Below are positions 8,766 to 18,262 of a DNA stretch of 64,000 nucleotides, piece by piece. Positions within the stretch are counted from its first letter, which is position 1; every line of letters begins with the position of its first letter. The notes below the pieces were generated by a model. The model was not told the origin of the DNA. It worked only from the letters and a program-made list of their open reading frames with translations, and made no database searches. The DNA is from Marilutibacter penaei (GTDB lineage: Bacteria; Pseudomonadota; Gammaproteobacteria; Xanthomonadales; Xanthomonadaceae): positions 372,001-436,000 of the forward strand of contig NZ_JACHTE010000001.1 in the NCBI RefSeq assembly GCF_014145395.1, in the 5' to 3' direction. The position numbers were made by a program, and so were the translations under genes.

Positions 8766-9812
8766 CTATGCGCCGGGACCGGCGGTCCCCGCGACCGGTG
8801 CCAGTGCCGCCATGTCCCAACGCGGCGTGACGCGCACCGAGGCATCGTCGTGCTGGCCGGCCTGCAGGCGCAGCGCGCCGGCGAAGGCAATCATCGCACC
8901 GTTGTCGGTGCAGAACGCCGGGCGCGGGAAGCCGACGCGGCCGCGGCGCGCCTCGGCCATCGCCTGCAGTTTCGCGCGCAGCCGCTTGTTGGCCCCCACA
9001 CCACCGGCGACGACCAGCGTGTCGCAACCGGTGGCCTCCAGCGCGCGCGCGCACTTGATCGCGAGGGTGTCGACCACCGCGTCCTCGAACCCGCGTGCGA
9101 TGTCGGCACGGGTGGCGTCGGACTGGTCGCTCTGCTGCCAGGCCAGCAGCACCTGGGTCTTGAGGCCGCTGAAACTGAAGTCGAGGCCCGGCCGGTCGGT
9201 CATCGGCCGCGCGAAGCGGTACGTCCCCGGCCGCCCCTGCTCGGCCAGCGCGGCGAGCTGCGGGCCACCCGGGTAGGGCAGGCCCATCATCTTGGCGGTC
9301 TTGTCGAAGGCCTCGCCGGCCGCGTCGTCCAGCGTTTCGCCGAGCAGGCGGTAGCGACCGATGGCTTCGACATGCACCAACTGGGTGTGCCCGCCGGACA
9401 CCAGCAGGGCGACGAAGGGCGGCTCGGGCCGACCGGCCGGGTCGTCCTCCAGCAGGGGCGCCAGCAGGTGGCCTTCCATGTGATGGACACCGATGGCCGG
9501 CACCTCCAGCGCCCAGGCCAGCGCCCGGGCGACGCCGGCACCGACCAGCAGGGCACCGACCAGGCCCGGACCGGCCGTATACGCCACGCCATCGAGGTCA
9601 TCGACGGACAGTCCCGCGTCGGCCAGGGTCTGGCGGATCAGCGGCAACAGCTTGCGGACGTGGTCGCGGCTGGCCAGCTCCGGCACCACGCCGCCGTACT
9701 CGGCGTGCAGGGCCACCTGGCTGTACAGCGCGTGCGCGCGCAGGCCACCGGCGGTGTCGTAGACCGCCACGCCGGTTTCGTCGCAACTGGTTTCGATGCC
9801 GAGGACGTTCAC
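8766..9812 (-). CDS. tsaD: tRNA t6A37 threonylcarbamoyltransferase TsaD
   Basis: A 348-residue protein opening [20 protein letters not shown]. The metal-binding histidines lie in [11 protein letters not shown] (His111 and His115) and the ASKHA-fold signatures [16 protein letters not shown] and [13 protein letters not shown] are intact; the late metal ligand Asp is in [13 protein letters not shown]. TsaD transfers threonylcarbamoyl to A37 of ANN-decoding tRNAs with TsaB, TsaC and TsaE, which are not in this window. It is divergent from rpsU, an arrangement common in proteobacteria. Confidence 0.97.
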   Translation of the reverse strand: MNVLGIETSCDETGVAVYDTAGGLRAHALYSQVALHAEYGGVVPELASRDHVRKLLPLIRQTLADAGLSVDDLDGVAYTAGPGLVGALLVGAGVARALAWALEVPAIGVHHMEGHLLAPLLEDDPAGRPEPPFVALLVSGGHTQLVHVEAIGRYRLLGETLDDAAGEAFDKTAKMMGLPYPGGPQLAALAEQGRPGTYRFARPMTDRPGLDFSFSGLKTQVLLAWQQSDQSDATRADIARGFEDAVVDTLAIKCARALEATGCDTLVVAGGVGANKRLRAKLQAMAEARRGRVGFPRPAFCTDNGAMIAFAGALRLQAGQHDDASVRVTPRWDMAALAPVAGTAGPGA

Positions 9813-9931
9813 GTCGATGCTCGTTGTTCAGGTCATGCGCCCCGCGGGGCTGCCGGCAGGCGTCCCCGGGACGCGCCGTGCAAGGGTACGCGCCGCGCCG
9901 GGCCGCGTCGAACCGGTGACCGGCGCACGGC

Positions 9932-9961
9932 TTGCGGCACGGGGCCGGGTGCGGCTATCAT
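9932..9961 (+). promoter_or_regulatory. Probable sigma-70 promoter of rpsU
   Basis: TTGCGG at 9932-9937 and TATCAT at 9956-9961 are separated by 18 bases, close to the sigma-70 consensus, in the 198-base gap between divergent tsaD and rpsU. The predicted transcript start, near 9968, gives a leader of about 40 bases before rpsU. Confidence 0.5.
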
Positions 9962-10010
9962 ACGCGGCTCGCCCGGCACGACCGGGTCTGTTCCCGCATA
10001 GAGATACCCC

Positions 10011-10226
10011 ATGCCCAGCGTCAAAGTCCGCGAAAACGAGCCTTTCGAGTTTGCCCTGCGTCGCTTCAAGCGCACCTGCGAGAAGGCCGGCGTCCTCGCC
10101 GAAACCCGCAAGCGCGAGTTCTACGAGAAGCCGACCCAGGAGCGCAAGCGCAAGGCGGCCGCGGCGGTCAAGCGCCAGGCCCGTCGCGCCTCGCGCGACG
10201 TGACCAAGCGTCAGCGCCTGTACTGA
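10011..10226 (+). CDS. rpsU: 30S ribosomal protein S21
   Basis: A 71-residue basic protein, [20 protein letters not shown] at the N-terminus and ending KRQRLY, matching bS21 over its whole length (family 70-71 residues). It binds near the anti-Shine-Dalgarno end of 16S rRNA and helps initiation. It heads the rightward rpsU-yqeY-yihY-dnaG block, a variant of the classic macromolecular synthesis operon, and is followed by a probable terminator that would allow S21 to be made in excess of the downstream proteins. Confidence 0.98.
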   Translation: MPSVKVRENEPFEFALRRFKRTCEKAGVLAETRKREFYEKPTQERKRKAAAAVKRQARRASRDVTKRQRLY

Positions 10227-10280
10227 TCCGCTCCGCCCGGCCGGTGCCTCGCGCACCCTGGCCGGCGCAAGCCCGCAGGA

Positions 10281-10312
10281 AGCCGGCCGCGCCCATGCGC
10301 CGCCGGCTTTTT
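10281..10312 (+). terminator. Probable rpsU terminator/attenuator
   Basis: AGCCGGC (10281-10287) pairs with GCCGGCT (10302-10308) and runs straight into TTTTTG. It lies 55 bases after the rpsU stop and 55 bases before yqeY. An internal terminator after rpsU is a known feature of rpsU-dnaG operons. Confidence 0.6.
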
Positions 10313-10336
10313 GTGTTGGCCTGTTGTGTTGGCCTG
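10311..10336 (+). repeat. Two perfect tandem copies of a 13-bp unit
   Basis: TTGTGTTGGCCTG occurs twice without a gap (10311-10323 and 10324-10336), overlapping the end of the terminator T-run. It looks like a simple slippage duplication in the rpsU-yqeY gap. Confidence 0.8.
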
Positions 10337-10366
10337 CCCCCCGATCCACCGCACGGAACCCCTGCC

Positions 10367-10813
10367 ATGAGCCTGAAACTGCGACTGACCGATGACATGA
10401 AGGCGGCCATGAAGGCCGGCGACAAGCACAGCCTGGGCGTGATCCGCCTGGTCAACGCCGCGATCAAGCAGAAGGAAGTGGACGAGCGGATCGAGCTCGA
10501 CGATGCCGCGGTACTCGCCGTGCTCGACAAGATGGTCAAGCAGCGCAAGGACTCGGTCAGCCAGTACCGCGACGCCGGTCGCGAGGACCTGGCCGAGGTC
10601 GAGGAAGCCGAGATCGTGGTGATCGAACGCTACCTGCCGGCCAAGCTGGATGAAGCCACGATCTTGGTCGAGGTCGATGCCGCCATCGCCGCCACCGGCG
10701 CCAACGGGCCGGCCGACATGGGCAAGCTGATGGGCGTGCTCAAGCCCAGACTGGCCGGCCAGGCCGACATGGGCCTGGTCTCGAAGCTGGTCAAGCAGCG
10801 CCTCGCCGGCTGA
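10367..10813 (+). CDS. GatB/YqeY domain protein
   Basis: A 148-residue, mostly helical protein starting MSLKLRLTDDMKAAMKAGDK, followed by LGVIRLVNAAIKQKEVDERI and the VKQRKDSVSQYRDAGREDLA stretch, all typical of YqeY. The C-terminal half resembles the tRNA-binding tail domain of GatB. The family is found as a stand-alone protein next to rpsU and dnaG in many bacteria and its cellular role is unsettled; tRNA binding is inferred from the fold. Start chosen at the ATG 10367. Confidence 0.93.
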   Translation: MSLKLRLTDDMKAAMKAGDKHSLGVIRLVNAAIKQKEVDERIELDDAAVLAVLDKMVKQRKDSVSQYRDAGREDLAEVEEAEIVVIERYLPAKLDEATILVEVDAAIAATGANGPADMGKLMGVLKPRLAGQADMGLVSKLVKQRLAG

Positions 10814-10898
10814 ACCGCCCGGCCCCGCTGCGGCGGCATCCGCGCGACGCTCACGCCGTGCCCGGGATACTGGCGCTCCACTCCTCCCGGACCCCGGC

Positions 10899-11822
10899 GT
10901 GACCGGTTATCCCCCCGCCCCGCCCAGCGCACCCGAGCTGCCGCACGCCCGCGTGGCGCGTCTGCGTACCCGGCTCGCCAGGAGTTTCCCGGCCCGGTTC
11001 GTGCAGCGCTTCTTCGAGGCGGATGTCCTCGCCCTCGCCGCGGCGCTGTCGTTCTATACCCTCCTCTCGCTGGCGCCACTGGTGGTGATCCTGCTGTGGC
11101 TGACGACGGCGCTGTACCCGAGCGCGCAGGATGAGTTCTTCCGCCAGATCGGCATGCTGGCCGGGCCGCAGGTGGAGTCGACCGCACGCCTGATCGTCGC
11201 CCACGCGCAGAGCGAGCCGGGCACCGGGTCCACCGCGGCCCTGCTGGGTACCGGTGCGCTGCTGCTGGGCGCCTCGGTGGTGTTCGGACAGCTGCAGGCC
11301 GCGCTCAACCGGGTTTTCCAGACCGACGAACGCCGGCTCGGCCTCGGGGCATGGATCCGCAAACGCCTGCTGTCATTCGGCATGGCGCTCGGCATGGGTT
11401 TCCTGCTGGTGGTCTCGATGGCGGTGCAGGCCGCCCTGAGCCTGGTCATGGCCTGGTTGCCGGACCTGCTGCCGGTGCTGGCCGCCAGCTTCTCCTTCGT
11501 GCTGTACGCGCTGGTGTTCGCCGCGATGTACCGCCTGCTGCCGGACCGTCCGGTGCATGGCCGGTTGGCGCTCATCGGCGGGGGACTGACCGCAGCGATG
11601 TTCATGATCGGCCGCTGGGCGATCGGCCTGTACCTGGGCCAGGCCACGCTCGGCAGTGCATACGGCCCGGCCGGGGGGCTGGTGGTCATGCTTGTCTGGC
11701 TGTACTACTGCGCCGTGGTGTTCCTCGCCGGCGCACTGATCACCGCGATGCTGGACGAAGCCGCCCAGGGAAGCGCGCCGGCCCCGTCCCCTGCCGGTCC
11801 TGCGGATCACGTGGCATCCTAG
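10899..11822 (+). CDS. YihY/BrkB-family inner membrane protein
   Basis: A 307-residue protein with six hydrophobic segments. The first, in DVLALAAALSFYTLLSLAPL, carries the 'A.aLSFY.llSl.PL' signature of the YihY/UPF0761 family; later segments include LLGASVVFGQLQAALNRVFQ and LVVMLVWLYYCAVVFLAGAL. Once named ribonuclease BN by error, the family is now of uncertain function. The start is GTG at 10899. The gene sits between yqeY and dnaG, reading the same way, with 85 and 38 bases to its neighbours, so it probably shares their transcript. The C-terminus is a short Ala/Pro-rich tail. Confidence 0.9.
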   Translation: MTGYPPAPPSAPELPHARVARLRTRLARSFPARFVQRFFEADVLALAAALSFYTLLSLAPLVVILLWLTTALYPSAQDEFFRQIGMLAGPQVESTARLIVAHAQSEPGTGSTAALLGTGALLLGASVVFGQLQAALNRVFQTDERRLGLGAWIRKRLLSFGMALGMGFLLVVSMAVQAALSLVMAWLPDLLPVLAASFSFVLYALVFAAMYRLLPDRPVHGRLALIGGGLTAAMFMIGRWAIGLYLGQATLGSAYGPAGGLVVMLVWLYYCAVVFLAGALITAMLDEAAQGSAPAPSPAGPADHVAS

Positions 11823-11860
11823 CGGGCCACAGTCAGGCGCCGTCCACCCGGACAGGACCG

Positions 11861-13621
11861 ATGGCCCGCATCCCCGACGCCTTCATCGACGACCTCCTCG
11901 CGCGCACCGACATCGTCGAGCTGATCAACGCGCGCGTGCCGCTGAAGCGGCAGGGCAAGGAGTACTCGGCACGCTGCCCGTTCCACGACGAGCGCTCGCC
12001 GAGCTTCACGGTGTCGCCGAACAAGCAGTTCTACCATTGCTTCGGCTGCGGTGCGCACGGGACCGCGCTGAAGTTCCTGATGGAATACGACCGCCTGGAG
12101 TTCCTCGACGCAGTCGAGGAGCTCGCGCGCGCGGCGGGGATGGAGGTACCGCGCGACACCCACCAGCGCAACGCCAATCCCGATACCCAGGCAACGTACG
12201 AAGTCCTCGACGCGAGCGCGCGCTTCTTCCGCCAGCAACTCGCCGGCTCCGCCGAGGCACGCGCCTACCTGGACGGCCGCGGCGTCGATGCCGCGACCCG
12301 CGAACGCTTCGGCATCGGCTATGCGCCGACCGGGTTCAATGCGCTGCGCGATGCGCTCGGCGGCAGCGCGGACAAGCTTCGCCTGCTCGAACGCGGCGGC
12401 ATGCTGTCGCGCAACGACGGCGGCCGCGTCTACGACAAGTTCCGCGACCGGGTGATGTTCCCGATCCTCGACCGACGCGGCCGCACCATTGCGTTCGGCG
12501 GTCGTGTCATGCGCAAGGAAGACACGCCCAAGTACCTGAACTCGCCGGAGACGCCGCTGTTCCACAAGGGCCGCGAGCTCTACGGCCTGTGGCAGGTACG
12601 GCAGGCGCACGGACAGATCCCGCACATCGTGGTGGTCGAGGGTTACATGGACGTGGTGGCGCTGTTCCAGCACGGCGTCGACACCGCGGTGGCGACGCTC
12701 GGCACCGCGACCACGCCGGACCATGCCGAGCTGCTGTTCCGCAACGCGCCGGACGTGTACTTCTGCTTCGATGGCGACCGTGCCGGCCGCGCGGCGGCCT
12801 GGAAGGCGCTGGAGTCGGTAACGCCGCGCATGAAGGACGGCCGGCAGGCGTTCTTCCTGTTCCTGCCGGATGGCGAAGACCCGGACTCGCTGGTGCGGCA
12901 GGAAGGCGCGGACGGCTTCCAGGCCCGGCTCAAGGCGGCGACGCCGCTCTCCGATTTCCTGTTCGATTCGCTGGGCGCGGACGTGAATCTGGCGACGCTG
13001 GAAGGCAAGGGCCGGCTGGTCGAGCGCGCCAAACCGCTGCTGGCGCAGATCCCCGATGGTGCCTTCGCCGATCTGATGGCGCAGCGCCTGACCGCACTCA
13101 CCGGTGTCGGCGGACGCAGCGCTCCGCCGCAGGTCCATGTCCCGCCGCGACGCGCGCGTGCCGGCGCGACACCCGTCGCCAAACGCAGTCTCGTGCGTGG
13201 CGTGATTGCCCTCCTGCTCCAGCATCCGCCGCTGGCGCTGGAGTTGCTGCCGCCCTACCGTTTCGCGCCGTTGCGCCAACCCGGCGTGCCGCTGCTGTGC
13301 GAGCTGTTGCAGCAGGTCTACGAACGCCCCGACATCGGCACTGGCAGCCTGATCGAACACTTCGCCGGTCGCGACGAGCACGCCCCCCTGCAGAAGCTGG
13401 CCTCGCAGTCGCTGCCCGGCGAGGAAGCCGCCTGGCGGACCGAGTTCCACGAAGCGGTGGCCCGCCTCGAGCATCAGACCCTGCTACAACGACGCGAGGA
13501 GCTCTGGAACAAGATGCGTGCGGCGGGCAACTCCGCGCTGTCGGTCGAGGAGAAGCAGGAACTCAGCCAGACGCTGGCCGCGCTATGGCGCGATCGCAAG
13601 GGCAGGGCTCACGACGGCTAG
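11861..13621 (+). CDS. dnaG: DNA primase
   Basis: A 586-residue primase. The N-terminal zinc-binding domain shows the expected ligands in YSARCPFHDERSP and YHCFGCGAHG. The TOPRIM catalytic region includes VVVEGYMDVVALFQ and VYFCFDGDRAGRAAAWKALE, with the acidic residues in place. The C-terminal part (about 440-586) is helical and would bind DnaB helicase. It makes RNA primers for lagging-strand synthesis. Length fits the family (580-600). The ATG at 11861 gives the usual MARIPDAFIDDLLARTDIVE opening. Confidence 0.97.
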   Translation: MARIPDAFIDDLLARTDIVELINARVPLKRQGKEYSARCPFHDERSPSFTVSPNKQFYHCFGCGAHGTALKFLMEYDRLEFLDAVEELARAAGMEVPRDTHQRNANPDTQATYEVLDASARFFRQQLAGSAEARAYLDGRGVDAATRERFGIGYAPTGFNALRDALGGSADKLRLLERGGMLSRNDGGRVYDKFRDRVMFPILDRRGRTIAFGGRVMRKEDTPKYLNSPETPLFHKGRELYGLWQVRQAHGQIPHIVVVEGYMDVVALFQHGVDTAVATLGTATTPDHAELLFRNAPDVYFCFDGDRAGRAAAWKALESVTPRMKDGRQAFFLFLPDGEDPDSLVRQEGADGFQARLKAATPLSDFLFDSLGADVNLATLEGKGRLVERAKPLLAQIPDGAFADLMAQRLTALTGVGGRSAPPQVHVPPRRARAGATPVAKRSLVRGVIALLLQHPPLALELLPPYRFAPLRQPGVPLLCELLQQVYERPDIGTGSLIEHFAGRDEHAPLQKLASQSLPGEEAAWRTEFHEAVARLEHQTLLQRREELWNKMRAAGNSALSVEEKQELSQTLAALWRDRKGRAHDG

Positions 13622-13680
13622 TTCGACAGCTTGCTCGAGAATCACCGCCGCTCGAACCACGATCGCGACAATGGCAGCGA

Positions 13681-14517
13681 TCAGCCGGATGGATCGATCA
13701 GTCGTGCCGGGCTGAAACGGGGCAGGACCAGCCAGTAGTGATACGGCGTGTCGCTCGTGACCTCGTTGCGTCCGATGCTCGCGTTGCCGGTGCGGACCTC
13801 GCTTGGTCCGCAGTGCCCCCCTCGGCACGCCCAGTATTGGCCTTCCAGCGCATCGATACGCACCGTGAAGGGTGCCAGATCGGAGAGATAAGACGTCATC
13901 GGAGTCTGGCATTGCGGGCAATACACTGGCTTGAATGCCATTGCATGCACGTTCCCGGTCAATACCAACAACCTTCCCGTTTCCGGAAGTGCCCGGTAAG
14001 CATTGCGCAGGTTCATCGCCATCGCGGCGTCACGTGATTCGGAACCCCGCGTCCAGCGACCCGTATCGAAAGGGAAGATCGCAACATCGTGTCCCGTCGC
14101 GCGCAGCGCTCGCATGGCTTCGATCAGATCGAGCATGTCCTCGCTGCGGCGGCCGTCGTTGCGCTCGCTCGGCACGTTCCAGGCCTCCCGCTGCCGCATT
14201 TCATGGCGGAGACGATCGCCTGGACCGGACATGTACCGTTTCAGTATGGCGTGCTCGTCCTGGTCGACCTCAAGCGCGAGGAGCAAAGGCCCGCGATCGG
14301 CGTAGCTTCGTGCCACCGCCCCCACGAAAGCGGGCGTTTCGCGGGTGCCGTGCGTTTCGCCGATGACGATCAGCCGATGATTTCCAGCTGCGGCAATCAG
14401 TTCGTCCGCAGCCCGGTCCATCGCTCCATCGAATGCCCACAGCGCCAGCGGCAACTGCAACAACAGCAACATGCAGCCCAGCAAGACCATGGTCCGGGAA
14501 GCTCTTGGTGCATCCAT
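13681..14517 (-). CDS. ChaN-like (Tiki superfamily) exported protein with Cys pairs
   Basis: A 278-residue protein with an N-terminal membrane or signal segment (VLLGCMLLLLQLPLALWAF). After this comes HRLIVIGETHGTRETPAFVG, the 'vGE.H......' strand-loop of ChaN-like and erythromycin-esterase-like proteins, then LLALEVDQDEHAILKRYMSG and, later, LLVLTGNVHAMAFKP. Two cysteine pairs appear near the C-terminus (YCPQC and ACRGGHC), which could hold a metal. ChaN proteins bind haem; that role is not proven here. The start at 14517 has GAGGG eight bases upstream, whereas longer in-frame starts would read through it. Codon use is visibly less GC-biased than in the neighbours. It is convergent with dnaG and divergent from an S9 peptidase. 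Confidence 0.6.
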   Translation of the reverse strand: MDAPRASRTMVLLGCMLLLLQLPLALWAFDGAMDRAADELIAAAGNHRLIVIGETHGTRETPAFVGAVARSYADRGPLLLALEVDQDEHAILKRYMSGPGDRLRHEMRQREAWNVPSERNDGRRSEDMLDLIEAMRALRATGHDVAIFPFDTGRWTRGSESRDAAMAMNLRNAYRALPETGRLLVLTGNVHAMAFKPVYCPQCQTPMTSYLSDLAPFTVRIDALEGQYWACRGGHCGPSEVRTGNASIGRNEVTSDTPYHYWLVLPRFSPARLIDPSG

Positions 14518-14647
14518 GCGACACCCTCGATTCATGCCAGCGATGAATACCGACCTGTGGCCAATCTTGTCCATCTCAAGTCCGGCTTTCCCAAACGCGA
14601 CCGACGTACTCGCGTTACTCTCGACCCGTCCTGATGGGGAGACCGAT

Positions 14648-16630
14648 ATGCCGATACGCCATACCTGCCTGCTGACCGCCCTGGTCTTCGCCGGCCTTGC
14701 ACCTGCCTTTGCCCAGTCCACGCGCGAGGCCGTCCGCGAGGAGGTGGGCAACCGCGTCAGCGAGAACATCCCTGCGATCCCGGCCGAACTCGTCGACCGC
14801 CTCAACCGCTACCAGAACACCCGCGGCGCCACCGCGAGTGGCTGGACCCGCGACGGTTGCCTGCTGTTGGGCACCCGGTTCTCGGAGACCTCGCAGGTCC
14901 ATCGCGCCTGCCAGCCGATGGGGATGCGCGAGCAGCTCACCTTCTATCCCGAGCCGGTGCCCGGCGTCCTCCCTGCACCGGCGGCATCGGGACGCGATGG
15001 CTTCGTGTTCTCGAAGGACGTGGGCGGCGACGAATTCTCGCAACTCCACTGGTTCGACCTGCAGACCCGCGAAGTCAGCCTGCTGACCGACGGCAAGCGC
15101 TCGCAGAACCGGGGCGCGCTCTTCTCGGACGATGGACGGCAGCTCGCTTACAGCAGCACGTCGCGCAACGGCAAGGACACCGACATCTGGGTGCGCGACA
15201 TGCAGACGGGCGCGGCCCGCGCGGTCGTCACCGAGGGCGGCAGCTGGTTCCCGCTGGACTTCTCGCCGGATGGCAAACGCCTGCTGGTCAGTCGCTATGT
15301 CTCGATCGCCGAGTCGCACCCCGGCGAGGTCGACGTCGCCAGCGGCAAATTGACGCTGTTCCCGGTCGACGGTGGCCAGGCGGCCTTCGGCGGCTTCGCC
15401 TATGCACCGGACGGCGAATCGGTCTACTACGTGTCCGACGAGGCGCTGGACGGCCAGGCGCAGGAGTTCCTCACGCTGCGCCACCACGAGCCGCGCAGTG
15501 GCCGCCTCGAGGTGCTCAGCGCCGACATTCCATGGGACGTCAGCGAGTTCACCGTGTCCGACGACGGGCGCCACCTCGCGTTCGTCACCAACGAGGACGG
15601 CATCGGCAAGCTGCGCGTGCTCGCCCTGCCCTCGCACCGGCCGGTGGCCCTTCCTGACCTGCCGGTGGGCCTCGCCTATGGGCTGTCGTTCTCGCCCGAC
15701 GGTTCGAAGCTTGCGCTCAGCCTCAATAGCGCGACCTCGCCCAGCGACGCCTACGTGATCGACCTGGCCGATCGCTCGCTGGCCCGCTGGACGCGCAGCG
15801 AGGTTGGTGGCCTGGATGCCGACACCTTCGTCGCTCCGACGCTGGTGCACTTCCCGACCTTCGACGAAGTCGATGGCGCCCCGCGCATGATCCCGGCCTT
15901 CTACTACCGTCCGGCGAACATCCCGGCCGGGACGAAGCTGCCGGTGGTGGTGCAGATCCACGGCGGTCCCGAGAGCCAGGCACGCCCGGTGTTCAGCCCG
16001 ACGACGCAGTTCCTCGTCAACGAGCTCGGCATGGCGGTGCTGGTGCCGAACGTGCGGGGCTCGGCGGGCTATGGCAAGACCTACCTCGCACTCGACAATG
16101 CGGCGAAGCGCGAGGATTCGGTGCGCGACATCGGGGCCCTGCTCGACTGGGTGGGCACCCGGCCGGAACTGGATGCCGGTCGCGTCGGTGTCTACGGTGG
16201 CAGTTACGGCGGCTACATGGTGCTGGCGTCGATGATGCATTACCCGGAGCGGATCCGCGCCGGCGTCGACATCGTCGGCATCTCGCATTTCGGCACCTTC
16301 CTCAAGAACACCGAGGACTACCGCCGCCACCTGCGCCGCGCCGAGTACGGCGACGAGACGGATCCGGCAATGGCCGCGATCTTCGACGAAATCTCGCCAC
16401 TCAACGGCGCCTCGAAGATCACCTCGCCGCTGTTCGTCGCCCAGGGCAAGAACGATCCGCGCGTGCCGTGGACCGAGGCCGAGCAGATCGTCGGCGCGGT
16501 GCGGGGCAATGGCCAGCCGGTCTGGTACCTGCTGTTCAACGATGAAGGCCACGGCTTCCGCAAGAAGACCAACAGCGACTACTTCACCGCGGCAACGGTC
16601 CTGTTCTGGCAGCAGCACCTGCTGCCCTGA
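14648..16630 (+). CDS. Secreted S9 family prolyl oligopeptidase-like peptidase
   Basis: A 660-residue protein with a signal peptide (cleavage after AFAQ), a beta-propeller of TolB/WD40-like repeats (about 60-400, e.g. DGRQLAYSSTSRNGKDTDIW) and a C-terminal alpha/beta hydrolase domain. The nucleophile is in VYGGSYGGYMV (Ser about 519), the acid in VAQGKNDPRVPW (Asp about 603) and the base in NDEGHGFRKK (His about 635), a complete serine triad. Such enzymes cut short peptides in the periplasm or outside the cell. A GGGGAG Shine-Dalgarno precedes the ATG at 14648. It is the first of two S9 genes here; the other (53872) is of the dipeptidyl-peptidase IV type and not a duplicate. Confidence 0.9.
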   Translation: MPIRHTCLLTALVFAGLAPAFAQSTREAVREEVGNRVSENIPAIPAELVDRLNRYQNTRGATASGWTRDGCLLLGTRFSETSQVHRACQPMGMREQLTFYPEPVPGVLPAPAASGRDGFVFSKDVGGDEFSQLHWFDLQTREVSLLTDGKRSQNRGALFSDDGRQLAYSSTSRNGKDTDIWVRDMQTGAARAVVTEGGSWFPLDFSPDGKRLLVSRYVSIAESHPGEVDVASGKLTLFPVDGGQAAFGGFAYAPDGESVYYVSDEALDGQAQEFLTLRHHEPRSGRLEVLSADIPWDVSEFTVSDDGRHLAFVTNEDGIGKLRVLALPSHRPVALPDLPVGLAYGLSFSPDGSKLALSLNSATSPSDAYVIDLADRSLARWTRSEVGGLDADTFVAPTLVHFPTFDEVDGAPRMIPAFYYRPANIPAGTKLPVVVQIHGGPESQARPVFSPTTQFLVNELGMAVLVPNVRGSAGYGKTYLALDNAAKREDSVRDIGALLDWVGTRPELDAGRVGVYGGSYGGYMVLASMMHYPERIRAGVDIVGISHFGTFLKNTEDYRRHLRRAEYGDETDPAMAAIFDEISPLNGASKITSPLFVAQGKNDPRVPWTEAEQIVGAVRGNGQPVWYLLFNDEGHGFRKKTNSDYFTAATVLFWQQHLLP

Positions 16631-16703
16631 GCCACGGCACATTCGCCCTTCGATCACGGCCGGCATGCCAGTCTTGCCGGCCAGTCCCGCACGGAACCCA
16701 CAC

Positions 16704-17303
16704 ATGCGCCTGCTAGCCTCCAGCCTCCTGGTCATCGGCGGCCTCGCCCTTGCCGCCTGCAGCGAACCGGCCACCCCGGATACGACACCCGCACCGGCGG
16801 CCGCGCCGTCCGACGCGCTCGAGACGCCCCCACCGATCGATGCCTCGCCGACGGCGGAAACGCCTGCCGAAGCGCCCGTCGCCTATGGCGATGAAGCGGG
16901 CGCGCAGGCCGCGGTGGCGGCCTATCTCGAACAGGAAGGCGCGGAGGCGGACACCCGTCACCGCGATGCACGGGTCGACCTGGACGGCGACGGCCAGGAC
17001 GACCTGCTGGTCTACCTGGAGGATCCGTATTTCTGCGGCTCCGGCGGCTGCAGCCTGGTGGTGTTCCGCAACGAGGGCGCCACCTTCACGAAGGTGGCAT
17101 CGACGTCGGTGACTCGCAGTCCGATCGCCGTCGGCGCGGCCGGCCCGGCGGGTTGGCGCGAGCTCTACGTCAGCATCGGCGGTGGTGGCGGCGCCTCCGG
17201 CGTGGTCCGGCTGGTGCATGAAGGCGGCGGGTATCCGGGCAACCCCAGCACCCTCCCGGTCGTCGATTCGATGCCGGACGACGCCCGCATCGTCATCGAC
17301 TGA
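16704..17303 (+). CDS. Predicted lipoprotein with low-complexity linker
   Basis: A 199-residue protein whose start MRLLASSLLVIGGLALAACS carries a lipobox (LAAC), so it should be lipidated and sorted to the inner face of the outer membrane. Residues 22-65 form a Pro/Ala/Thr linker. The folded part contains DARVDLDGDGQDDLLVYLED, a DxDxDG calcium-type loop, and PYFCGSGGCSLVVFR with a likely disulfide. Proteins of this type are common as uncharacterised lipoproteins in this group. It follows the S9 peptidase by 73 bases on the same strand. Confidence 0.7.
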   Translation: MRLLASSLLVIGGLALAACSEPATPDTTPAPAAAPSDALETPPPIDASPTAETPAEAPVAYGDEAGAQAAVAAYLEQEGAEADTRHRDARVDLDGDGQDDLLVYLEDPYFCGSGGCSLVVFRNEGATFTKVASTSVTRSPIAVGAAGPAGWRELYVSIGGGGGASGVVRLVHEGGGYPGNPSTLPVVDSMPDDARIVID

Positions 17304-17320
17304 CGCCGTGCCGCCCGGCG

Positions 17321-18262
17321 TCAGTCGGGCGTGAACTCCAGCGCCGCGGCCGGTTCGAGCCAGGGCAGCAACCAATGGTCGACCAGCAGGAAGGCGAACA
17401 GCGCCATCAGGTAGACGATGGAGTAGTTGAAGACCCGCATCGCGAAGAACTCGTCGGGCGGGTCCATCAATTTCCAGGCGTACCAGAGGAACACCAGGCC
17501 CAGCACCAGCGCACCGCCCAGGTAGAACAGGCCGCTCATGCCGAACACCACCGGCAGCACGCTGACCACGACCAGCAGCACGGTGTAGAACAGGATCTGC
17601 CAGCGCGTGTACTGCACGCCATGGGTAACGGGCAACATCGGCACCAGCGCCCGGGCGTAGTCCTCGCGGCGGAAGATGGCCAGCGCCCAGAAGTGCGGCG
17701 GGGTCCACACGAAGATGATCAGCACGAGCAACAGCGCGTGCGCCCAGTCCCACTCGCCCTGCATGCCCGTCACCGCGGCCCAGCCGAGCAGCGGCGGGGC
17801 CGCGCCGGCGATCCCGCCAATGACGATGTTCTGGGGTGTCGCGCGCTTCAGGAACACCGTGTAGACGACCGCGTAACCGATCAGCGACGCGAAGGTCAAC
17901 GCGGCCGTGACCGGATTGACCCACAGCACCAGGATCGCCATCGAGAGCGCGGCGAGGCAGAGCGCGAACGCCAGCGCGCGCATCGGGGTGATCTGGCCGA
18001 CGACGATCGGTCGCCAGGCGGTCCGTGCCATCTTCGCGTCGATGCGTGAATCGAGGAGCTGGTTGATCGCCGCGGCGCTGGACGCGGCCAGCCAGATCCC
18101 GAGGAAGCCCAGCACCGACTCTTTCAGCGGCGGCAGGCCGGGCACCGCGAGGAACATCCCGACCAGGGCCGTGAACACGATCAACGCGACGACCCGCGGT
18201 TTGGTCAGGTCCCAGTATTGCTTCGCCGTGGTCGCGAAGCCCTCGTGCACGGGCCGGGCCAT
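17321..18262 (-). CDS. ctaB: Protohaem IX farnesyltransferase (haem O synthase)
   Basis: A 313-residue UbiA-family prenyltransferase with about nine hydrophobic segments. The first aspartate-rich motif is in [20 protein letters not shown] (NxxxDxxxD) and the second in the loop after [20 protein letters not shown]. It attaches farnesyl to haem B to make haem O, needed for the haem A of aa3 oxidase. The ATG overlaps the ctaA stop by one base (TGATG), so the two are coupled and form the last pair of the oxidase assembly block. The C-terminus, [12 protein letters not shown], is normal. Confidence 0.95.
   Translation of the reverse strand: MARPVHEGFATTAKQYWDLTKPRVVALIVFTALVGMFLAVPGLPPLKESVLGFLGIWLAASSAAAINQLLDSRIDAKMARTAWRPIVVGQITPMRALAFALCLAALSMAILVLWVNPVTAALTFASLIGYAVVYTVFLKRATPQNIVIGGIAGAAPPLLGWAAVTGMQGEWDWAHALLLVLIIFVWTPPHFWALAIFRREDYARALVPMLPVTHGVQYTRWQILFYTVLLVVVSVLPVVFGMSGLFYLGGALVLGLVFLWYAWKLMDPPDEFFAMRVFNYSIVYLMALFAFLLVDHWLLPWLEPAAALEFTPD

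Noticed and set aside
10311-10336. The 13-bp tandem repeat as an operator or attachment site
   Set aside because: Only two copies and no dyad symmetry; it is better explained by slippage next to the terminator.
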